DNA of 14,942 nt. Origin: an uncultured Burkholderiales bacterium. GTDB taxonomy: Bacteria > Pseudomonadota > Gammaproteobacteria > Burkholderiales > Burkholderiaceae_C. The position numbers and the translations under genes were made by a program. The notes beneath the pieces are model-generated. The model was not told where the DNA came from and made no database searches. It saw only the letters and a list, made by a program, of their open reading frames with translations. The number at the start of each line of letters is the position of its first letter. The stretch's first letter is position 1. Below are positions 6,868-14,341 of this stretch, piece after piece. The DNA is taken from the NCBI GenBank assembly GCA_903925445.1, contig CAIYFE010000120.1, positions 1 through 14,942 on the forward strand, in the 5' to 3' direction.

Positions 6868-8174
6868 AACCGATACAAGTAGGCCTGTTAGGCATTGGCA
6901 CCGTGGGTCGCGGCACTTTTGAAGTGCTCCAACGCAACCAAGAAGAAATCAAACGACGCGCAGGCCGCGGCATCGAAGTCACCATGGTGGCTGATTTGGA
7001 TGTTGCCCGCGCGCAGCAAATCGTGGGCACACACGCCAAGGTCGTCAACGATGCCCGCCAAGTCATTGCCAACCCCGAGATCGACATCGTGGTCGAGCTC
7101 ATCGGCGGCTACGGCATTGCCAAACAACTGGTGTTGGAAGCCATTGCCGCAGGCAAGCATGTGGTGACGGCCAACAAGGCGCTGCTGGCCGTGCACGGCA
7201 CAGAAATTTTTGCCGCTGCGCATCAAAAGGGCGTGATGGTCGCCTTCGAGGCGGCGGTCGCGGGGGGCATTCCTATCATCAAGGCCTTGCGTGAAGGTTT
7301 GACGGCCAACCGCATTCAGTGGGTGGCGGGCATCATCAATGGCACAACCAATTTCATCTTGTCAGAAATGCGCGACAAAGGCTTGGCGTTTGCCGATGTG
7401 CTAAAAGAAGCGCAGGCCTTGGGTTATGCCGAAGCCGATCCCACCTTTGACATCGAAGGCGTGGATGCAGCTCACAAAGCGACCATCATGTCTGCGATTG
7501 CGTTTGGCGTGCCGGTGCAGTTTGACAAAGCGCACGTCGAAGGCATCACCAAGCTGGAGGCGCAAGACATTCGCTATGCAGAACAACTCGGTTATCGCAT
7601 CAAGTTGTTGGGAATTTCCAAACGCACGCAAGCCGGCATTGAGCTGCGCGTTCACCCCTGCTTGGTGCCTACCAAGCGTTTGATCGCCAATGTCGAAGGC
7701 GCCATGAATGCCGTCATGGTGCAAGCCGATGCCGTTGGCACCACGCTTTACTACGGCAAAGGCGCGGGCAGCGAGCCCACCGCCAGCGCCGTGATTGCTG
7801 ACTTGGTGGACATCGCCCGTTTGCACACCGCCGATCCGCTCAACCGCGTGCCTCATTTGGCGTTCCAACCTGACGCCATGAGCAGCTTGCAAATCTTGCC
7901 CATGGATCAAGTGGTGACCAGCTACTACTTGCGCTTGCGCGTGGCCGACGAGGCGGGCGTGCTGGCCAAAGTGGCGGGCATATTTGCGCAAGCCGGCATC
8001 AGCATCGACGCCGTGTTGCAACGCGAAGCAGGCGAGGGCGAGAGCCAAACCGATCTCATCATCTTGACCCACGATTGCCAAGAAGCCAAGATGAACCAAG
8101 CGCTGGCCGAGATGCAGCAACTCAGCGCTGTGCTCGCGCCCATCACCCGCATCCGCAAAGAAGAGTTGAACTGA
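6864..8174 (+). CDS. hom: Homoserine dehydrogenase
   Basis: It reduces aspartate semialdehyde to homoserine with NAD(P)H, at the branch leading to threonine and methionine. The 436-residue product is the stand-alone form, not fused to aspartokinase. It has an N-terminal dinucleotide-binding motif GIGTVG (10-15), VTANKALLA near 101-109, and the catalytic-domain signature GYAEADPTFDIEGVDAAHK (187-205), whose acidic residues and K205 are typical of the active site. A C-terminal ACT domain starts near residue 350 (VVTSYYLRLRVADEAGVLAKV), so feedback control by threonine is likely. The ATG overlaps the alaA stop by 4 bp and has no good Shine-Dalgarno, which suggests translational coupling. Its TGA shares one base with the thrC ATG. 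Confidence 0.98.
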   Translation: MKPIQVGLLGIGTVGRGTFEVLQRNQEEIKRRAGRGIEVTMVADLDVARAQQIVGTHAKVVNDARQVIANPEIDIVVELIGGYGIAKQLVLEAIAAGKHVVTANKALLAVHGTEIFAAAHQKGVMVAFEAAVAGGIPIIKALREGLTANRIQWVAGIINGTTNFILSEMRDKGLAFADVLKEAQALGYAEADPTFDIEGVDAAHKATIMSAIAFGVPVQFDKAHVEGITKLEAQDIRYAEQLGYRIKLLGISKRTQAGIELRVHPCLVPTKRLIANVEGAMNAVMVQADAVGTTLYYGKGAGSEPTASAVIADLVDIARLHTADPLNRVPHLAFQPDAMSSLQILPMDQVVTSYYLRLRVADEAGVLAKVAGIFAQAGISIDAVLQREAGEGESQTDLIILTHDCQEAKMNQALAEMQQLSAVLAPITRIRKEELN

Positions 8175-9607
8175 TGCAGTACTTATCCACCCGCGGCCAT
8201 CCCGAGCGCAAACGTTTTTGCGAAATCTTGCTCGAAGGCTTGGCGCCTGACGGTGGCCTTTACTTGCCCGAACACTACCCGCAAGTCGATGCGTCCACCT
8301 TGATCCGTTGGCGTGCGGTGTACCAGCAGCAAGGCTACGCCGCGTTGGCGTTTGAGGTGTTGTCGCTCTACATCGACGACATTCCAGCCGAGGACTTGAA
8401 AGCCCTGTGCGCCAAAACCTACACGCAAGAAGTTTTTGGCACAGCTGAGATTGTTCCTGTGCGCGCTTTGGAGCAAGGGCTTTTTGTCCAGGCTTTGTCC
8501 AATGGCCCCACGCTGGCGTTCAAAGACATGGCCATGCAATTGCTGGGCAATTTGTTCGAATACGAATTGGCGCGACGCGGCGAAGAGCTCAATATCTTTG
8601 GCGCCACCAGTGGCGACACGGGCAGTGCGGCCGAATACGCCATGCGTGGCAAAAAAGGTGTGCGCGTTTTCATGACCAGCCCGCACGGGCGCATGAGCCC
8701 GTTTCAGCAAGCGCAAATGTTCAGCCTGCTGGACGACAACATCCACAACATCGCCATCGAAGGCGTGTTTGACGATTGCCAAGATTTGGTCAAAGCCGTC
8801 TCCAACGACTTGGCGTTCAAAAACAAATACAAGATTGGCACCGTCAACTCCATCAACTGGGCGCGTTTGCTGGCGCAAGTGGTGTATTACTTTGCGGGCT
8901 ACTTCCAAGTCACGCAACACAACGCACAAAGCGTGAGCTTTACCGTGCCAAGCGGTAACTTTGGCAACGTCTGCGCAGGCCATGTGGCGCGCATGATGGG
9001 GTTGCCCATTGCGCACTTGGTGGTGGCAACCAACGAAAACGATGTGCTCGATGAGTTCTTTCGCACCGGTGTTTACCGCGTGCGCGGCAGTGCAGATACG
9101 CACGAAACTTCCAGCCCCTCGATGGACATTTCCAAGGCCAGCAATTTCGAACGCTTTGTGTTCGATTTGCTTGGCCGTGATGCCCAGCGGGTGAACCATT
9201 TGTTCGGCCACCAAGTTGCGCAACTGGGTCGTTTTGATCTGAGCCAAGATCCGCAGTTCGCGCAAGCTGCGACTCGTTTTGGTTTTGAAAGCGGCAAGAG
9301 CACGCATGCCGATCGTTTGAACACCATCCGTGCGGTGTTTGCATCGCACCAGCAAATGATCGACACGCACACAGCCGATGGCGTCAAAGTGGCGCGCGAG
9401 CACCTGCAAGTGGGCACGCCCATGATCGTGCTTGAAACGGCGTTGCCCATCAAATTCGCAGCCACCATCGTGCAAGCCTTGGGGCAAGAGCCCACACGCC
9501 CTGCCAAGTTTGAGGGCATCGAGGCCTTGCCCAAACGTGTTCAAGTCATGCAAGCCGATGTGGCGCAAGTCAAAGCCTACATCGCCCAACACTGCCACCT
9601 GGCTTGA
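8174..9607 (+). CDS. thrC: Threonine synthase
   Basis: It converts O-phosphohomoserine to threonine and phosphate with PLP. The 477-residue product is the longer, type 2 form found in Proteobacteria. It begins MQYLSTRG, a hallmark of this enzyme, followed by GLAPDGGLYLPE near residues 25-36. The PLP lysine is K117 within NGPTLAFKDMAMQLLGN, the phosphate-binding region is GATSGDTGSAAEYA, and VPSGNFGNVCAGH is a later conserved glycine-rich loop. The in-frame ATG at 8075 would add 33 residues overlapping hom and not belonging to the family. The start at 8174 overlaps the hom stop by one base (TGATG). No homoserine kinase gene lies in the window, so it must be elsewhere. Confidence 0.98.
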   Translation: MQYLSTRGHPERKRFCEILLEGLAPDGGLYLPEHYPQVDASTLIRWRAVYQQQGYAALAFEVLSLYIDDIPAEDLKALCAKTYTQEVFGTAEIVPVRALEQGLFVQALSNGPTLAFKDMAMQLLGNLFEYELARRGEELNIFGATSGDTGSAAEYAMRGKKGVRVFMTSPHGRMSPFQQAQMFSLLDDNIHNIAIEGVFDDCQDLVKAVSNDLAFKNKYKIGTVNSINWARLLAQVVYYFAGYFQVTQHNAQSVSFTVPSGNFGNVCAGHVARMMGLPIAHLVVATNENDVLDEFFRTGVYRVRGSADTHETSSPSMDISKASNFERFVFDLLGRDAQRVNHLFGHQVAQLGRFDLSQDPQFAQAATRFGFESGKSTHADRLNTIRAVFASHQQMIDTHTADGVKVAREHLQVGTPMIVLETALPIKFAATIVQALGQEPTRPAKFEGIEALPKRVQVMQADVAQVKAYIAQHCHLA

Positions 9608-9618
9608 GTGCTTGAACC

Positions 9619-10851
9619 ATGAATCGCCCCGCCTTATTGACTTTGGATGACGCGCTGACCCAACTCTTGGCACAAGCGCAACCGTTGACGCGTGTTCAAA
9701 CCGTCTCCACTTTTGAGGCAGATGGCCGTGTTTTGGCGCAAGCGGTGATCTCGGCCTTGCAAGTCCCGCCGCTGGACAACAGCGCGATGGACGGTTATGC
9801 CGTGCGTGTGGCCGATTGCACTGAAGCCGGCGCTACTTTGCGCGTGACCCAACGCATTCCTGCGGGCAGCCACGGCACGCCTTTGCAGGCTGGGCAAGCG
9901 GCGCGCATTTTCACCGGCGCGCCCATTCCAGAGGGCGCAGATGCGGTGGTCATGCAAGAAGAATGCGAGGCGCAAGGCGAGCAGGTCAAAGTGCTCAAGG
10001 CGCCTGTGGCAGGGCAATCCATCCGTCGCGCAGGCGAAGATGTGGCCTTGGGCGCGCAAGTGCTGGCCAAAGGTACGCGACTGAACCCCGCTTCTTTGGG
10101 CTTGGCTGCCAGCATTGGCTTGGCGCAGCTCGAGGTGGCAAGCAAGCCACGTGTTGCCTTGTTCTCGACTGGCGACGAATTGGTCATGCCCGGCGATGTC
10201 GCGCCGCAAGACATGCCTGCTGGCGCTATTTACAACGCCAACCGTTTTTTCTTGCGCGCTTTGTTGCAGCGTTTGGGATGCGAAGTCACCGATTTGGGCA
10301 TCGTCCCCGACCAACGTGACGCCACCATCCAAGCGTTGCGCGAAGCCGCTCAGCACCACGACGTGATCGTGACCAGCGGCGGTGTGTCGGTGGGCGAAGA
10401 AGATCACATCAAGCCCGCTGTGCAAGCCTTGGGTGAACTCAATTTGTGGCAACTGGCCATCAAGCCCGGCAAACCCTTTGCCTACGGAAAAATCCATCGA
10501 CAAGGCCAGCCCTGCCATTTCATGGGCTTGCCTGGAAATCCGGTGTCCAGCTTTGTCACCTTTTTGTTGTTGGTGCGCCCCTTTTTGTTGGCGTTGCAAG
10601 GTGCGCAAGTCAGCGACATACCGCGCATCCCGATGGTTGCGCACTTTGATTGGCCGCGCGTGGACAAACGCCGTGAATTTTTACGGGTGCGTCGCAACGC
10701 CCAAGGCGGATTGGATTTGTTCCCCAACCAAAGTTCAGGGGTGTTGACCTCTGCGGTGTGGGGCGATGGCGTGGTGGATCATCCGGCAGGTCAGACCATT
10801 GCCAAGGGCGATACCGTGCGCTTTATTTCATTTGCGGAGTGGTTGGCATGA
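9619..10851 (+). CDS. moeA: Molybdopterin molybdotransferase MoeA
   Basis: MoeA inserts molybdate into adenylated molybdopterin to give molybdenum cofactor, acting after MoaD/MoaE and an adenylyltransferase. The 410-residue product has all the expected blocks: VPPLDNSAMDGYA at 49-61 with D53 and D58, FTGAPIPEGADAVVMQE at 98-114, LFSTGDELV at 181-189, the MoCF-binding VTSGGVSVGEEDH at 251-263, IKPGKPFAYG at 281-290 and MGLPGNPVSSF at 302-312. Domain IV follows at the C-terminus. The start lies 11 bp after thrC with only a weak binding site, so it probably depends on upstream translation. The stop overlaps the moaD ATG by 4 bp. Confidence 0.97.
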   Translation: MNRPALLTLDDALTQLLAQAQPLTRVQTVSTFEADGRVLAQAVISALQVPPLDNSAMDGYAVRVADCTEAGATLRVTQRIPAGSHGTPLQAGQAARIFTGAPIPEGADAVVMQEECEAQGEQVKVLKAPVAGQSIRRAGEDVALGAQVLAKGTRLNPASLGLAASIGLAQLEVASKPRVALFSTGDELVMPGDVAPQDMPAGAIYNANRFFLRALLQRLGCEVTDLGIVPDQRDATIQALREAAQHHDVIVTSGGVSVGEEDHIKPAVQALGELNLWQLAIKPGKPFAYGKIHRQGQPCHFMGLPGNPVSSFVTFLLLVRPFLLALQGAQVSDIPRIPMVAHFDWPRVDKRREFLRVRRNAQGGLDLFPNQSSGVLTSAVWGDGVVDHPAGQTIAKGDTVRFISFAEWLA

Positions 10852-11099
10852 AGGTCACCGTCAAATATTTCGCGTCCATTCGAGAGGCCTTGGGGCAAGG
10901 CAGTCAAACGCTGCAAACCCAAGCCGCCGATGTAGGGCAATTGCGCGCCGAATTGATCGCCTTGGGCGGTGCCTATGCCGAATGTTTGGCGCAAGGCAAA
11001 GCGGTTCGCATGGCTTTGGATCAAAACTTGGTGGATGCTTCGGCCATCTTGCACGAAGGCTGCGAAGTGGCCTTTTTTCCGCCCGTGACGGGAGGCTGA
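10848..11099 (+). CDS. moaD: Molybdopterin synthase small subunit MoaD
   Basis: MoaD is the ubiquitin-like sulfur carrier of molybdopterin synthase. Its C-terminal glycine is thiocarboxylated by an MoeB-type enzyme and donates sulfur to precursor Z. The 83-residue product starts MKVTVKYFASIREALG and ends FFPPVTGG, with the essential diglycine and nothing after it. LDQNLVD lies in the middle of the fold. The ATG overlaps the moeA stop (ATGA), and GGAG at 10836-10839 gives a binding site 8 bases upstream. An in-frame upstream start at 10758 overlaps moeA and is not in the family. The diglycine codons, GGA GGC, also form the Shine-Dalgarno of moaE. Confidence 0.96.
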   Translation: MKVTVKYFASIREALGQGSQTLQTQAADVGQLRAELIALGGAYAECLAQGKAVRMALDQNLVDASAILHEGCEVAFFPPVTGG

Positions 11100-11101
11100 G
11101 C

Positions 11102-11578
11102 ATGCGCTTGAGCGTCGTCATTCAGCCCGAAGATTTCGACGTCAGCCACGAACTGGCGCAACTTCGCCAAGGCGATGCCCGCGTGGGTGCGGTGTGCTGC
11201 TTTGTGGGCACGGTGCGAGAGCGCAACGAAGGCAGTGACGTTGCCAGCATGGCTTTGGAGCACTACCCCGGCATGACCGAAAAATCCATTCAAACCATGC
11301 TTGAACAAGCCCAGCAGCGGTTTGACATTTACGCGGCGCGGGTGATTCACCGCGTGGGATTGCTCCAGCCGCAAGACCAAATCGTGTTGGTGGCGGTCAC
11401 CTCGGCGCACCGCGGCATGAGCTTTCAAGCCTGTGAGTTCTTGATGGACTACCTCAAAACCCAAGCGCCGTTTTGGAAAAAAGAAGTCACGCCACAAGGC
11501 GAACGCTGGGTCGATGCCCGAGTCAGCGATGACCAAGCCTTGGCGCGTTGGGGCATTCAAGCCAGCAACGCGGTTTGA
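11102..11578 (+). CDS. moaE: Molybdopterin synthase catalytic subunit MoaE
   Basis: MoaE dimerises and pairs with two MoaD subunits to convert precursor Z to molybdopterin. The 158-residue product has the family pattern: GAVCCFVGTVRERN at 29-42, LEHYPGM at 52-58, HRVGLL at 83-88, and AHRGMSFQACEFLMDYLK at 102-119. The active-site lysines correspond to K119 and K126 in the YLKT and FWKKE motifs, at the same numbers as in E. coli. The ATG at 11102 has GGAGG at 11091-11095, 6 bases upstream. An in-frame start at 10766 runs through moeA and moaD and is not real. This appears to be the last gene of the run. The 94-bp gap after it has no clear terminator and carries the clpB promoter. Confidence 0.97.
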   Translation: MRLSVVIQPEDFDVSHELAQLRQGDARVGAVCCFVGTVRERNEGSDVASMALEHYPGMTEKSIQTMLEQAQQRFDIYAARVIHRVGLLQPQDQIVLVAVTSAHRGMSFQACEFLMDYLKTQAPFWKKEVTPQGERWVDARVSDDQALARWGIQASNAV

Positions 11579-11608
11579 TCTGCATCAAGTCGCGCGCCGC
11601 TTGGGGGG

Positions 11609-11636
11609 CTTGAAAAGCACCGCCAAAGCCTCAGCT
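11609..11636 (+). promoter_or_regulatory. Sigma-32 (heat-shock) promoter of clpB
   Basis: CTTGAAA at 11609-11615 is an exact match to the sigma-32 -35 consensus. After 13 bp comes CCTCAGCT at 11629-11636, which matches six of the seven defined positions of the -10 element CCCCATNT except for the two differences T for C at position 3 and G for T at position 6 (five of seven strictly). Transcription would start near 11642, about 30 bases before the clpB ATG. clpB is a classic sigma-32 gene in Proteobacteria, which raises the prior. The remaining bases of the gap show a Shine-Dalgarno GGAG at 11664-11667. Confidence 0.6.
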
Positions 11637-11672
11637 AGGTGAGAGTTCAATTTTTGAGGTCTTGGAGCTTTT

Positions 11673-14276
11673 ATGCGTTTAGACAAACTCACCACCAAAT
11701 TTCAAGAAGCCCTGGGCGAGGCGCAAACCTTGGCGCTGGGCGCTGATCACGCTTACATCGAGCCCTCGCATGTGCTCATCGCCATGTTGACGCAAGACGA
11801 TGGCCCCAAACCCATGCTGGAGAAATCGGGCGCCAATGTTTCGGGCTTGTTGCGCGATGCGCAGGCCGCGATGGACAAGCTGCCCAAAGTGCATGGCCAA
11901 GAACAAGTGCAGGTGGGGCGCGATCTGATTTCACTCATCCAAGCCTCGGAAAAAGAAGCCATCAAACGCGGCGACCAATACGTGGCCAGCGAATTGTTTT
12001 TGCTGGCCTTGTGTGACAACAAAGGCGATTGGGGCAAATTGGCCGCCAGCAACGGGTTGCAGCGCCGGTCGCTCGAATTGGCAATCCAAGCCTTGCGCGG
12101 CGGTCAAAAAGTTGATTCCGCCGAAAGCGAAGGCCAGCGCGGTGCGCTCAAAAAATACTGCTTGGACCTGACCGAGCGCGCCCGAAACGGCAAGCTCGAT
12201 CCTGTGATTGGTCGAGACGACGAAATCCGTCGCGCCATTCAAGTGCTGCAACGCCGCAGCAAAAACAACCCCGTGCTGATCGGAGAACCCGGCGTGGGCA
12301 AGACGGCCATCGTCGAAGGGCTGGCGCAGCGCATTGTGGCGGGCGAAGTGCCCGATTCGCTCAAGGGCAAGCGCGTTTTGTCGCTGGACATGGCGGCCTT
12401 GTTGGCAGGTGCGAAGTTTCGCGGCGAATTTGAAGAGCGCTTGAAAACCGTGCTCAACGAGTTGGCCAAAGACGAAGGCCAGACGATTGTCTTCATCGAT
12501 GAATTGCACACGATGGTCGGAGCTGGCAAGGCCGAAGGCGCCATGGATGCCGGCAACATGCTCAAGCCCGCGTTGGCACGCGGCGAGTTGCACTGCGTGG
12601 GCGCAACCACCTTGGATGAATACCGCAAGTACATCGAAAAAGATGCTGCCTTGGAGCGTCGTTTCCAAAAAATCATTGTGGGCGAGCCCACCGTGGAAGC
12701 CACGATTGCCATCTTGCGGGGCTTGCAAGAAAAGTACGAAGTCCACCACGGCGTGGAGATCACCGACCCGGCCATCGTTGCTGCGGCTGAGTTGTCCAAC
12801 CGCTACATCACCGATCGGTTCTTGCCCGACAAGGCGATTGACTTGATCGACGAAGCCGCGGCCAAAATCAAAATCGAAATTGACTCCAAACCCGAGGTCA
12901 TGGACAAGCTCGATCGTCGGTTGATTCAGCTCAAAATTGAACGCGAAGCCGTGCGCAAAGAAAAAGACGAAGCCTCGCAAAAACGCTTTGAATTGTTGGA
13001 AGAAGAAATCGACAAAGCCAACAAAGAATACGCCGACTTGGAAGAAATCTGGAAGTCCGAAAAAGCCTCTGCACAGGGCGGCGCGCAGATCAAAGAAGAA
13101 ATTGATCGGCTGCGTTTTCAAATCGAAGAACTCACCCGCAAAGGCGACTTCAACAAAGTGGCTGAGTTGCAATACGGCAAATTGCCCGAGTTGGAAAAAC
13201 GCCTCAAAGAAGCCAACGCCAAAGAAAACGCCAAGGCGTCTAAAACTGGAACGCATCGCTTGTTGCGCACCCAAGTTGGGGCAGAAGAAATTGCCGAAGT
13301 CGTGGCGCGCGCCACCGGTATTCCCGTCTCAAAACTGATGCAAGGTGAGCGCGACAAACTGCTGCAAATGGAAGACAAGTTGCACCAGCGCGTGGTGGGG
13401 CAAGAAGAAGCCATCACCGCTGTGGCCAACGCCATTCGTCGCTCTCGCGCTGGCTTGGGCGACCCCAACCGTCCAACGGGTTCTTTCTTGTTTCTGGGCC
13501 CCACGGGTGTGGGCAAAACCGAGTTGTGCAAGGCCTTGGCCGCTTTCTTGTTTGACAGCGAAGAACATTTGATTCGCATCGACATGAGCGAGTTCATGGA
13601 AAAACATTCGGTCAGCCGCTTGATTGGCGCGCCACCGGGCTACGTGGGTTACGACGAAGGCGGCTACTTGACCGAGGCCGTTCGTCGCAAGCCCTACAGC
13701 GTGGTGTTGTTGGACGAGGTGGAAAAAGCCCATCCCGATGTTTTCAACGTGTTGTTGCAAGTGCTGGACGATGGCCGCTTGACCGATGGTCAAGGCCGCA
13801 CGGTGGACTTCAAAAACACCGTCATCGTCATGACCTCCAACATTGGCTCGCCCATCATCCAAAGCATGGTGGGACAAGATGCGCAAGACATCAAAGACGC
13901 GGTGTGGGATGAACTCAAAAGTCATTTCCGACCTGAGTTTTTGAACCGCATTGACGAAACCGTGGTGTTTCATGGCCTGGATGCGCAGCACATTGCCAGC
14001 ATCGCGGCGATTCAGTTGCAAGTCTTGTCCGATCGCTTGGCCAAGATGGACTATGTGTTGGATGTCTCGCCTGCTGCTTTGGCCGAGTTGGCCAAAGTCG
14101 GCTTTGATCCCGTGTTTGGTGCGCGTCCGCTCAAACGCGCGATTCAGCAACGGATTGAAAACCCGCTGTCCAAACTTTTGTTGGAAGGCAAGTTTGTGCC
14201 CAAAGACACCATCCAAGTCAGCGTTGATCCCGTTCGCAATCCTGGCGAATTTGGATTCAAGGCCGCACAAGCCTAA
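11673..14276 (+). CDS. clpB: ATP-dependent disaggregase chaperone ClpB
   Basis: ClpB forms hexamers that work with DnaK to pull proteins out of aggregates after heat stress. The 867-residue product is full length. Residues 1-145 are the Clp N-domain (MRLDKLTTKFQEALGEAQ). NBD1 has Walker A GEPGVGKT (204-211, K210) and Walker B FIDELH (D276, E277). The coiled-coil middle domain spans about 400-525 and is very rich in Lys, Glu and Ala. NBD2 has Walker A GPTGVGKT (K615), the pore-loop segment GYVGYDEGG, Walker B LLDEVEKAH (D681, E682) and FGARPLKRAIQ near the C-terminus. The ATG has GGAG at 11664-11667. The valine (residue 147) at the place where E. coli uses an internal GTG start is encoded by GTT here, so the short form may not be made that way. 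Confidence 0.98.
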   Translation: MRLDKLTTKFQEALGEAQTLALGADHAYIEPSHVLIAMLTQDDGPKPMLEKSGANVSGLLRDAQAAMDKLPKVHGQEQVQVGRDLISLIQASEKEAIKRGDQYVASELFLLALCDNKGDWGKLAASNGLQRRSLELAIQALRGGQKVDSAESEGQRGALKKYCLDLTERARNGKLDPVIGRDDEIRRAIQVLQRRSKNNPVLIGEPGVGKTAIVEGLAQRIVAGEVPDSLKGKRVLSLDMAALLAGAKFRGEFEERLKTVLNELAKDEGQTIVFIDELHTMVGAGKAEGAMDAGNMLKPALARGELHCVGATTLDEYRKYIEKDAALERRFQKIIVGEPTVEATIAILRGLQEKYEVHHGVEITDPAIVAAAELSNRYITDRFLPDKAIDLIDEAAAKIKIEIDSKPEVMDKLDRRLIQLKIEREAVRKEKDEASQKRFELLEEEIDKANKEYADLEEIWKSEKASAQGGAQIKEEIDRLRFQIEELTRKGDFNKVAELQYGKLPELEKRLKEANAKENAKASKTGTHRLLRTQVGAEEIAEVVARATGIPVSKLMQGERDKLLQMEDKLHQRVVGQEEAITAVANAIRRSRAGLGDPNRPTGSFLFLGPTGVGKTELCKALAAFLFDSEEHLIRIDMSEFMEKHSVSRLIGAPPGYVGYDEGGYLTEAVRRKPYSVVLLDEVEKAHPDVFNVLLQVLDDGRLTDGQGRTVDFKNTVIVMTSNIGSPIIQSMVGQDAQDIKDAVWDELKSHFRPEFLNRIDETVVFHGLDAQHIASIAAIQLQVLSDRLAKMDYVLDVSPAALAELAKVGFDPVFGARPLKRAIQQRIENPLSKLLLEGKFVPKDTIQVSVDPVRNPGEFGFKAAQA

Positions 14277-14282
14277 GGGGGT

Positions 14283-14301
14283 CGCGGGGTTTTGTCCCCG
14301 A
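14283..14301 (+). other. Short GC-rich hairpin after clpB
   Basis: CGGGG and CCCCG flank a TTTTGT loop within GTCGCGGGG...TCCCCGAC, giving a stem of about 8 bp with one bulged C. It lies a few bases beyond the clpB stop but is not followed by a run of T, so it is not a standard intrinsic terminator. It might slow polymerase or protect the 3' end of the message. This is a weak call. Confidence 0.3.
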
Positions 14302-14341
14302 CTCGACCTGCACCCAGCGTCATAAGCGCTAGGATTCGCGT

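Noticed and set aside
8183..8191. TTATCCACC, one mismatch from a DnaA box, at the start of thrC
   Set aside because: It is isolated and encodes the conserved YLST of the threonine synthase N-terminus, so protein constraint explains it.
8183..9673. Long minus-strand open frame (about 496 codons) opposite thrC
   Set aside because: It is the antisense shadow of an unmistakable threonine synthase. Similar long antisense frames lie opposite alaA (5602-6792) and clpB (11931-13274, 13329-14423). They come from codon bias that leaves few stop triplets, and their translations resemble no family I know.
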